Shown: positions 1 to 7,100 of the stretch, in pieces
Layout: each line of letters opens with the position of its first letter
Numbering within the stretch: the stretch's first letter is position 1
DNA from: Bacteroidales bacterium UBA1237
Lineage (GTDB): Bacteria > Bacteroidota > Bacteroidia > Bacteroidales > UBA932
NCBI GenBank assembly: GCA_002308935.1
Contig: DBWN01000041.1
Span: 9,470-17,237 of the forward strand
Direction of reading: 5' to 3'
Length of the DNA stretch: 7,768 nt
Notes under the pieces: generated by a model
Database searches by the model: none
What the model saw: only the letters and a program-made list of their open reading frames with translations
What the model was told of the DNA's origin: nothing
Program-made: the position numbers and the translations under genes

Positions 1-1818
1 GACGATGTGCAGATAGAGCTCCCCGGCGCTCAACTGTGGTCTGATACTAATCCTTATCTCTATACAGTGAGGGCTACCCTTTCTGACGGCGGGAAGAAGA
101 CAGATGTCTATACCTCCACTTTCGGTGTCCGTAAACTCGAATGGGCTCACGACAAAGGCTTTATGGTAAATGGTAAGGAGACACTCCTCAAGGGAGGTTG
201 CCTCCATGCTGACAACGGAATCCTCGGAATGGCTTCATGGCAGGATGCGGAGTACAGGAAAGTCGCCATACTGAAGAGCTTGGGTTTCAACGCCATCAGG
301 AGTGCGCATCAGCCTTGCTCACAGGAACTGCTAAAGGCTTGCGATGAACTCGGAATGTATATTATGGACGAGCTTTGGGACATGTGGTTCACTCCCAAGA
401 ACCAGAATGACTACGGCAACTGGTTCATGGAGAACTACCACAATGACATCGTGGCTATTGTAGAGAAGGACTTCAATCATCCCTCAGTCATCATGTACTC
501 CATCGGAAATGAGGTAGGAGACCCCGTGAAGCCCGGTGGAATGGAGGTCGCCCACAGCATTATTGATCATCTTCATGCAATCGATCCTTCCAGACCGACC
601 ACTATGGGCGTCAACCTTGCTTTCCTCGGACCTCGCGGAATGAGAGGACTTATGGGCGGCGGCCCTGGAGCGGGAGCAAGGAGGGGGAACACTCCTGGAG
701 CACAGGCACCCGCTGCCGCACCTGCGCCAGAGGCCAAGCCTGAAGCTGAGAACGTCAGCCTCATCTTCAATGAAGCTGTACAGGCAAGTGCCGGAAAGAT
801 CGGAGAAGCTGTCCTTACGAAAGAAATAGACGAAGCCACGACTCCTATTCTTGACGCTCTTGACATCGCAGGATACAACTATGCAACCGCCCGTTATCCC
901 ATCGAACCGGAGTATCATCCTGACAGAATGATAGTGGGAAGTGAGACTTATCCGCCGGATATTTTCACTTCTTGGCAAATGGTAAAAGATTTTCCGTATC
1001 TTGTGGGTGATTTCATGTGGACAGCCTGGGACTACCTCGGAGAGGTGGGTGCCGGAGCATGGACATATGAAGGAGAAGGGACAGGATTCACAAAGACTTA
1101 TCCTTGGAAGTTCGCTTCCTCAGGAGCCATTGACGTGACCGGTCATCCCACATCGGAAGTATATCTTGCAAAAGTTGCTTGGGATGATGACGGGACTCCT
1201 TACTTGGGTGTCCGCCCTGTCAGCAAGGGAGAGATCGTGAGCCGCTCTATTTGGAGAGCATCCAACTCTATTCCCAGCTGGAGTTGGAGAGGATGTGAGG
1301 GCAAAGACGCAGTTGTCGAGGTTTACTCTGCCGCAGAGAAGGTGGAACTCTATCTTGACGGAAACAAACTTGAGGAAGGCGCTCCTAAAAATGGAGTCAT
1401 AATGTTCAAGTTCCCTTACAAGCCTGGTGTGCTTTCCGTGAAGGCATATTCCGGCGGCAGGATGGTCGGAGAGAATTCACTCACTTCGGCAACAGGTGAT
1501 CTTAGGATCGCAGTCCAGCCCGAGAAAGATCAGGTGGAGGAAGGTCATTTGATTTATGTCGATGTCTGCCTTGTGGGTGAGAACGGTGAAGTGGAGTCCA
1601 ATGCGGACACCCTGATCAAGGTCAATGTGGAAGGTGGAGAGTTGTTGGGATTCGGAAGCGCAAGGGCGATTTCCGAGGAAAGTTTCGATGCGGGTGAATA
1701 TACCTCGTTCTACGGAAGGACCCAGGCCATCATCTACGCATCCAAGAAGGGGAATGTCAAGATAACCGCTACTGCTGATGGTTATGCTGCATCAACCGCG
1801 ACTGTGAAAGTAAATTGA
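1..1818 (+). CDS. GH2 beta-galactosidase-like glycoside hydrolase, 5'-truncated
   Basis: The frame is open from base 1 (Asp-Asp-Val...) and ends at TGA 1816-1818, so 605 residues are visible and the true start lies upstream. Residues below count from the codon at 7. Seen: the end of a GH2 Ig-like domain (about 1-45, with LWSDTNPYLY and FGVRKLEW), then the catalytic barrel (about 50-350). NAIRSAHQP resembles the family NAIRTSHNP motif. The likely acid/base is E169 in SIGNEV and the likely nucleophile E313 in GSETYP. A DUF4982-like domain follows (about 405-465, WSWRGCEG and VELYLDGNKL), then an Ig/invasin-like C-terminal domain (about 495-603). Family knowledge: exo-acting retaining hydrolases, most often beta-galactosidases, exported in Bacteroidota. 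The signal peptide would be in the missing part. The oddity is a Gly/Ala/Pro-rich insert at 208-249, between the two catalytic residues. GH3 starts 37 bp downstream, so cotranscription is likely. The family call is firm; the sugar specificity is inferred. Confidence 0.9.
   Translation, partial: DDVQIELPGAQLWSDTNPYLYTVRATLSDGGKKTDVYTSTFGVRKLEWAHDKGFMVNGKETLLKGGCLHADNGILGMASWQDAEYRKVAILKSLGFNAIRSAHQPCSQELLKACDELGMYIMDELWDMWFTPKNQNDYGNWFMENYHNDIVAIVEKDFNHPSVIMYSIGNEVGDPVKPGGMEVAHSIIDHLHAIDPSRPTTMGVNLAFLGPRGMRGLMGGGPGAGARRGNTPGAQAPAAAPAPEAKPEAENVSLIFNEAVQASAGKIGEAVLTKEIDEATTPILDALDIAGYNYATARYPIEPEYHPDRMIVGSETYPPDIFTSWQMVKDFPYLVGDFMWTAWDYLGEVGAGAWTYEGEGTGFTKTYPWKFASSGAIDVTGHPTSEVYLAKVAWDDDGTPYLGVRPVSKGEIVSRSIWRASNSIPSWSWRGCEGKDAVVEVYSAAEKVELYLDGNKLEEGAPKNGVIMFKFPYKPGVLSVKAYSGGRMVGENSLTSATGDLRIAVQPEKDQVEEGHLIYVDVCLVGENGEVESNADTLIKVNVEGGELLGFGSARAISEESFDAGEYTSFYGRTQAIIYASKKGNVKITATADGYAASTATVKVN
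628..753 (+). other. Gly/Met/Arg then Pro/Ala-rich insert within the GH2 barrel
   Basis: This codes for about 42 residues (208-249 of the fragment), starting with a Gly/Arg/Met patch (GPRGMRGLMGGGPGAGARRG) and passing into a Pro/Ala/Glu tail (APAAAPAPEAKPEAE). It follows the ordinary DPSRPTT segment of a GH2 barrel and precedes a helical stretch leading to LDIAGYNY, a recognisable GH2 motif. It therefore lies between the acid/base and the nucleophile, presumably in a surface loop. Gly codons are mixed (GGC, GGA, GGG), so it is not a simple DNA microsatellite. It is in frame, and good GH2 sequence resumes after it, so it is not a frameshift. The function is unknown. Confidence 0.8.
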
Positions 1819-1855
1819 TACAACACCCAAAATCAATCATTATAAACCAAGTGTC
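1819..1855 (+). other. GH2-GH3 intergenic gap, no Shine-Dalgarno
   Basis: The 37-bp spacer is A/C-rich, with no terminator hairpin, no TAnnTTTG box and no purine-rich Shine-Dalgarno sequence before the GH3 ATG at 1856. Short gaps and A/T-rich leaders without Shine-Dalgarno sequences are usual in Bacteroidota. The gap supports GH2 and GH3 sharing one transcript. Confidence 0.6.
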
Positions 1856-3823
1856 ATGAAAAAAGTAATTTTAGCAGCAGTCGTCGTCCTGGCTGCAGTG
1901 TCATGCGGAAAAACGTATGAGCAGCCGGAACTCGGAGCACGCAAAGTTGAGATCATCACTGAAGGCAAGTATCAGTTCAAGGACCTCAACAAGAACGGTA
2001 AGCTGGACGCCTATGAGGATTGGCGTCTTCCTATGGAGAAGAGGATCGCTGATCTCGTTTCCCAGATGACTCTGGAAGAGAAAGCCGGCCTTATGTTCCA
2101 TCCGAACATCGCTATTCCTGAAAGCGGAGAGATCAAGTATGATTTCACAGCTGAAGAGAAAGCGCTTCTCGCCAAAGCGGAAGAAGAGCAGTATGCCGGT
2201 CCTGTCGGCCCCGGTGGACAGGGAGCAAACAACATGGCTATCGGCCAGATGAGGCGTACCGCTACCGCGAAATCCTTCATTGAGGAGAAGAATTTCCGTA
2301 ACATCCTCAACAACGGAACCTGCGCTCCCAAGAAGTTCGCTGAGTGGTCAAACGGTATGCAGGAAATCGCCGAGGCTTCACGTCTTGGAATTCCTATCAT
2401 GTTCTCTACTGACCCCCGTCATGGTTCAGGTACCGGTGCCCACGTACGTGGAACCCAGTATTTCTCACAGTTCCCCAGCAATGAGGGACAGGTCGGTATC
2501 ACCGCTGCAAGGGATCCTCAGATTGTCGAAGACTTCGGTGCTGTCGTAGCTGAAGAGTACCGTGCCGTAGGTCTCCACATGATCCTCGGTCCCCAGATCG
2601 ACGTTATGACAGAGCCTCGTTGGAGCCGTAACATGGGCTGCTTCTCAGAGTCCGCAGAACTTACCACCCAGATGCTCGAGGCCTTCATGGACGGAGCACA
2701 GGGCAAGGACGGAAAGGTTGGTCCCAATAAGATCCTTGTTCACCTGAAGCACTGGCCCGGATCAGGCCCTCACGAGAACGGTGGCGGAAGCTGGCTCGTA
2801 TATCCTGGCGGAAGGCAGGACTACCACTACATGCCTTGGAAGGCCGGTATCGCAAAGAACGCTCTCGCAGCCATGGGTTACTATAGCGGAACTTATGTTG
2901 ATACCCTCAACGTCAACTATTCCCACTACATGTCAACAGAGGTCCTTTACAACCAGCTCGGTTTCAAGGGCGCCATCTGTACTGACTGGGGCGTAGCAAG
3001 CCGTGGACCTCTCAATCCCCGTCTCCAGGGCAAGACTACCCTCAAGGACAATTATGCTATGATCTACAACGCCGGTGTTGACCAGATCGGAAGCGAGACT
3101 CATCCTGAGTATATCGTTGAACTCGTGAAGGAAGGCCGCATCTCTGAAGAAAGGGTCAACCAGGCCGCTTCCAGAATTCTCCAGTGGCACTTCATCCTTG
3201 GTCTGTTCGAGAATCCTTACGTAGATCCTTCAAAGGCTGAAGGCATCCTTCAGAGCGAGAAGAACCAGAGCCGCGCATATCAGGCACAGCTCGAGTCAAA
3301 CATCCTCCTCACCAATGATGGAACCCTCCCTGCAAAGGAAGGCATCAAACTTTATGTTGAGGGTGTAGCAAAGGATGCAGCTTCCAAGTATGCTACCGTA
3401 GTTGAGAAGCCTCAGGACGCTGACCTTATCCTCATCCGTACTACTACAGTCGCTGACAACCGCGGTGGCCGTGGCGGTATGGGCGGTGGCCAGGGCGAGG
3501 TCAATATCGACTTCCCTGCAGAGAAGTGGGCAAACATTCAGGCTCTCCGCAAGGTCGGCAAGCCTATTGTTGTCGCTTTCAACCCCACCGGCTCATCATG
3601 CATCCTTCCTCCCGCAGTCAAGACTGACATCAATGCCAGCCTGATGATCTTCGACGTATTCGACAGCGCTCTCCTTGATGTCGTATTCGGCAAGTTCAAA
3701 CCCGTTGGAAAGCTTCCTTTCGAAGTTCCTTCTTCAATGGATGCAGTAAGGGCTCAGCTTGAGGACGTTCCTTTCGATTCTAAGGATCCTACCTTCAAGT
3801 TCGATCACGGTATGAGCTACTAG
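1856..3823 (+). CDS. GH3 beta-glucosidase/beta-xylosidase-type lipoprotein
   Basis: Complete, 655 aa. The start is set by the signal peptide: MKK, a hydrophobic core, then lipobox AAVSC with lipidated Cys17. A canonical EF-hand-like calcium loop follows at 43-54 (D-x-N-x-N-G-x-L-x-x-x-E). The GH3 N-terminal barrel spans about 60-450: MTLEEKAGLM, STDPRHGSG (D186, R188, H189), PRWSR (R255), LKHWPGSG (K298, H299), and the likely nucleophile D377 in GAICTDWG. The alpha/beta sandwich domain spans about 470-655, ending in VGKLPFEVPSSM and FDHGMSY. Many GH3 enzymes continue after the matching G(L/M)SY into a fibronectin III domain. This one stops there, which fits the shorter Bacteroidota/proteobacterial subfamily. 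The acid/base residue is not evident. It probably acts at a membrane, removing non-reducing-end beta-glucose or xylose. No clear acidic surface-export signal follows Cys17, so periplasmic facing is as likely as surface display. A Gly-rich insert lies at about 535-550. Confidence 0.93.
   Translation: MKKVILAAVVVLAAVSCGKTYEQPELGARKVEIITEGKYQFKDLNKNGKLDAYEDWRLPMEKRIADLVSQMTLEEKAGLMFHPNIAIPESGEIKYDFTAEEKALLAKAEEEQYAGPVGPGGQGANNMAIGQMRRTATAKSFIEEKNFRNILNNGTCAPKKFAEWSNGMQEIAEASRLGIPIMFSTDPRHGSGTGAHVRGTQYFSQFPSNEGQVGITAARDPQIVEDFGAVVAEEYRAVGLHMILGPQIDVMTEPRWSRNMGCFSESAELTTQMLEAFMDGAQGKDGKVGPNKILVHLKHWPGSGPHENGGGSWLVYPGGRQDYHYMPWKAGIAKNALAAMGYYSGTYVDTLNVNYSHYMSTEVLYNQLGFKGAICTDWGVASRGPLNPRLQGKTTLKDNYAMIYNAGVDQIGSETHPEYIVELVKEGRISEERVNQAASRILQWHFILGLFENPYVDPSKAEGILQSEKNQSRAYQAQLESNILLTNDGTLPAKEGIKLYVEGVAKDAASKYATVVEKPQDADLILIRTTTVADNRGGRGGMGGGQGEVNIDFPAEKWANIQALRKVGKPIVVAFNPTGSSCILPPAVKTDINASLMIFDVFDSALLDVVFGKFKPVGKLPFEVPSSMDAVRAQLEDVPFDSKDPTFKFDHGMSY
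3458..3505 (+). other. Gly/Arg/Met-rich insert in the GH3 C-terminal domain
   Basis: This codes for residues 535-550 (NRGGRGGMGGGQGEVN), between LILIRTTTVAD and IDFPAEKW in the alpha/beta sandwich domain. From memory of this GH3 subfamily, the position usually holds an aromatic/charged loop leading to a conserved L-D-F. Here the loop appears replaced by glycine-rich sequence, while the IDF remains. The frame is uninterrupted. It resembles the inserts in the flanking GH2 and GH106 genes. Confidence 0.75.
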
Positions 3824-3859
3824 CGGATATCCCTAAAGGGAATCTGACAGATAAACTGG

Positions 3860-3891
3860 TAGGGAGTCTCCGGAAGGAGGCTCCCTATTTT
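3860..3891 (+). terminator. Intrinsic terminator after GH3
   Basis: A 12-bp stem pairs TAGGGAGTCTCC (3860-3871) with GGAGGCTCCCTA (3876-3887), the only imperfection being one T-G wobble pair. It closes on a GGAA loop of the stable GNRA type and is followed by TTTT (3888-3891). It begins 37 bp after the GH3 stop. The T tract is short, but the stem is long and G/C-rich. It should end the GH2-GH3 transcript and separate it from GH106. Confidence 0.85.
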
Positions 3892-4098
3892 GAATCATGG
3901 AACGCGGATTCTCTGTGACAAGAGGATCATTTGAAACTGATGCGATAGCCTGCGGTGGGGCTTGAAAATATCTTGCATTGCCAAATGAAATATGATTATC
4001 CCATTTGCGCTTCCGTCAATTGCTCTTATGGTAATCACGGTTGAAGATTTTGATATCATCTTTAAAGATTCTGCAATAGACTTGACAAGGCAATCTGC

Positions 4099-4106
4099 TA
4101 CCTTTG
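4099..4106 (+). promoter_or_regulatory. Candidate Bacteroidota -7 promoter box for GH106
   Basis: TACCTTTG matches the TAnnTTTG consensus of the Bacteroidota primary sigma factor. It lies 45 bp before the GH106 ATG, implying a leader of roughly 35-40 nt. The -33 element is weak: no TTTG sits at the usual 19-21 bp spacing, and the nearest TTG (in TTGACA, 4082-4087) is about 14 bp upstream. The preceding terminator makes a promoter here necessary, but the exact site is a suggestion. Confidence 0.4.
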
Positions 4107-4111
4107 TCATG

Positions 4112-4126
4112 TTGCATATAATGCAA
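4112..4126. promoter_or_regulatory. Perfect inverted repeat near the predicted transcription start
   Basis: TTGCAT-ATA-ATGCAA is a perfect 6-bp inverted repeat around a 3-bp centre. It starts 5 bp after the TAnnTTTG box and would cover the expected transcription start. The symmetry and position suit an operator for a dimeric regulator. It also contains TATAAT (4117-4122), but with no sigma70-type -35 at proper spacing. No regulator gene is in the window, and an A/T-rich palindrome of this size can occur by chance. Confidence 0.35.
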
Positions 4127-4151
4127 AGACGATAACACAAAACATTCACAT

Positions 4152-7100
4152 ATGAAGTTCAAATTCTTTACAATGGCTGCGCTGGCTCTTGGATTGTCCT
4201 TGTCAGCTTCAGCCCAATCCTCTCTCGAGGCGAATTTTCTGAATCCCCCTTCTTCTGCGAAGCCGTGGACATGGTGGCATTGGATGAACGGTAATGCTTC
4301 CAAGGAAGGAATCACTGCCGATCTCGAGGCGATGGCCGCTGCCGGTGTAGGTGGCGTCCAAGCCTTCAACATCAGTATCATGGACAAAGGTCCGGTCGAT
4401 TACGCATCCAAAGAGTGGTATGACCTTATGAACCACGCCATGCGCGAGTGTCAGCGGCTCGGATTGGAGTTTGATATGCATAACAGCCCCGGCTGGTCTT
4501 CTACCGGCGGATTCTGGATCACTCCTGAGACTTCCGGAAAGCAGGTTTCCTGGAGTCTTGCATATGTCAAGGGCGGAAAGAAGGTGGACATCATGGTGCC
4601 CCAGCCCGCAAAGGCTCTCGGAGCATATTGGGATGATATCCTCATCGCTTATCCTTCTACCAAGGATGAGGCTTTGGTTGAGGCGTTCCTTGCAAAAGCA
4701 ACCATCGACGGGAAGGATGTTCCGGTATCGGATCTGTCCCTTGCTTCAGCGAAGGAGTATCGCTTCACAGGCAGCGTCGTCCTCGAATTCTCCGCTCCGG
4801 TTACGGCTGCTTCCCTAACTGGTTTCCTACGCAATGACATGCCGGAACCCTCAGAAGCTGAACTCCAGCAGATAAGGCAAGGATTCGGAAGACCGAACAG
4901 CGGACCTGCTCCTCAGGTCAGCTTCTCCGATGACGGAAAGTCGTGGAGCAACCCTGTCGATATCTCCGTTCTTCCCGGTGCTATGTCATACGCGTCTTTT
5001 GATGCCAAGACTTTCAAATACGCCAAGATTGACGCCAAGGCGACTGTCATTCTCCGCGGTCTGCAGTTCTCGGGAGCCTCGATTGACAGCGGTTTCCTCC
5101 GTAATGCCGACTATGAAATGAGTGCGGGCGGTGGCGGCGGATTCGGGATGATGGGAAGAGGTATGCAGCCCGCAGGTCCCGCTGCTCCCAAGAACAATAC
5201 CGGTGAATATGCTATTGACCCTACAAAGGTCATCGATATCTCCCGCTATATGGACGCTCAGGGCCATTTGGTATGGGATGCTCCTCAGGGGGACTGGACG
5301 ATTCTGAGACTGGGATACGTCCCTGTTGACCGTCACACCAAGATGGGATCCACTGTAGGAGACGGACTGGAGGTTGACAAACTCAGTAAAGAGGCCCTCA
5401 AGTTCCATTTCGACTGGCTCTATCCCCAAATGATGACTGAGCTTGAGAAGTCCGCTTCTTCACATGGCGCCGGTATGCTTATCGACAGCTATGAGGTGGG
5501 TAACCTCAACTGGACTCCCAAGATGAGGGAGGAGTTCCGTTCGCGCCGTGGTTATGACATGATCGGGTATCTTCCCGCACTTGTCGGGAAATATGTCCAG
5601 AATGAGGACAAGACTTCCCGATTCATGTGGGATTTCCGCCGTACGGTAGCGGACCTTTTCGCTGACAATTATGCCGGTTATTTCGCTGAACTTCTGCATC
5701 AGCACGGAATCCTTCTTTACAACGAACCTTACAACTCTTCAGTCTTTGATGAGATGCAGGTAGGTTCACGTGCAGATATCCCCATGGGTGAGTTCTGGGT
5801 ACGTACACACCAGGACCGCCAGACCCTGAAGATGGCCTCTTCCATCGCTCACGTTAACGGCAAACGCCTTAATGGAAACCAGATTGTCGGTGCGGAGTCC
5901 TTCACCGGCTGGCAGCCAGACGCCGGCTGGCAGAACTTCCCTTATTCTCTCAAGGCACAGGGGGATGACGCATGGACGATGGGTCTGAACCGCTATATCT
6001 TCCACCGTTTCTCTCATCAGCCCAATGTCAATGTGGCTCCCGGTATGTCCATGGGTACAATCGGATTCCACTTCGACAGGACCAATACCTGGTTTGAGAT
6101 GGGATCGCAATGGCTGAAATACGTAGCCCGCTCACAGTATCTTCTCCAACAGGGATCAATAGTCGCAGACGCCCTTTATCTTGTAAGCCAGGATGTCCCT
6201 GGTGGCTCTCACAGTGCATGGAATCCTGACCTTCCTTTCGGATATTGGGGAGACCAGGCAAATGCCGAGATGTTCCTTAACGCAGTTCAGGTTGACGGCT
6301 CTGACCTCCTTTCCGCTGACCGCACCGTCCGTTACAGGATGCTTCTTCTCCAGAATGTGAACGGAGGACGCAAGATGACGATCGACGTGCTCCGCAAGAT
6401 TGACAGCTATGTCAGTGGAGGCGGCGTGGTTTGCGGAATGGCTCCGACCACGACTCCCAACCTCAGTTCTGATGCGGAACTCCGTGAGTTCGCATCCCTC
6501 GTCCAGAAACTCTGGGGAGGAATCGAAAGAGGCGGCGTGAAACAGGTCGGAAGAGGCCGGGTTTTCGCTACTCTCAATGTCAAGGAAGCTCTTGACGCGA
6601 TTGGTGTCGTTCCCGATGTGGAATATTCATTCGCCGAGGATGCTCCTGTGAATTTCATCCATCGTGATATCGATGGAACTCAGGTATACTTCCTTGCCAA
6701 TCATCGTCGTACAGCTGAAGACCTTACCGTTACTTTCCGTGTCAATGGCTTGCGTCCGGAACTGTGGAATGCAGATACTGGCGAGATCGTCAAACTGGAC
6801 CTCTACGAAGTCCTTCCTGACGGCCGTGTAAGGGTTCCGATCCATTTCGATCCGGTCGGATCATGGTTCGTTGTCTTCCGTGACAAGGCCGGTAGCGGTA
6901 TCGGTTCCGTTTCCCGTAATGGACAGCAGATCATGACTACCGCTCTCTATCCTGAGCGCAAGGGAGGTCTTTATCCTGATGTCAAGGACAACTTCACGAT
7001 CAGTGTTTGGATCCGTCCTGAGACCGACAGCGGAATGCCCAACAACGCCGGTGCTACCAGCGGCTCGACTTGGGGTGGAAACGCCAACTCATACCCTTAT

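Larger units (their letters stand above)
3824..4151. other. Intergenic region between GH3 and GH106
   Basis: This 328-bp stretch has no supported gene. It starts with a minor 4-bp hairpin (TCCC-TAAA-GGGA, 3830-3841) and the intrinsic terminator at 3860-3891. The remaining 260 bp or so is visibly more A/T-rich than the flanking coding sequence. Near its 3' end are a TAnnTTTG box (4099-4106) and a perfect inverted repeat (4112-4126). Two chance-level frames cross it, 84 codons on the minus strand (3895-4149) and 47 codons on the plus strand (3992-4135). Neither has a recognisable domain, and both overlap the promoter-like sites. Confidence 0.7.

Noticed and set aside
628..753. Frameshift or assembly error as the explanation for the Gly/Ala-rich GH2 segment
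   Set aside because: Family-like sequence is in the same frame before and after, no stop appears, and similar segments occur in the two other genes.
484..978. Overlapping minus-strand frames of 164 and 101 codons inside GH2
   Set aside because: They mirror the GH2 coding strand, including the Gly/Ala/Pro-rich insert, which naturally lacks stop codons on the complement. No independent coding evidence.
4082..4122. Possible sigma70 promoter (TTGACA at 4082, TATAAT at 4117)
   Set aside because: The spacing is 29 bp rather than about 17, and the likely host is a Bacteroidota, which uses a different consensus.
3992..4135. 47-codon plus-strand frame starting MIIPFALPS
   Set aside because: It crosses the TAnnTTTG box and palindrome, has no ribosome-binding or family signal and is short enough to be random. 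A leader peptide is possible but unsupported.
3895..4149. 84-codon minus-strand frame filling the GH3-GH106 intergenic region
   Set aside because: It has no recognisable domain, runs opposite to all neighbours and overlaps the GH106 promoter-like sites. Its length is within chance for open sequence. Conservation in sister genomes would be needed to reconsider it.
4016..4387. 123-codon minus-strand frame over the start of GH106
   Set aside because: It overlaps the GH106 signal peptide and N-terminal motifs on the opposite strand, with no domain resemblance; a shadow of the real gene.
4986..5429. 147-codon minus-strand frame inside GH106
   Set aside because: Antisense to well-conserved GH106 sequence, with no domain resemblance. 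Long antisense frames recur throughout these genes because of their codon bias.
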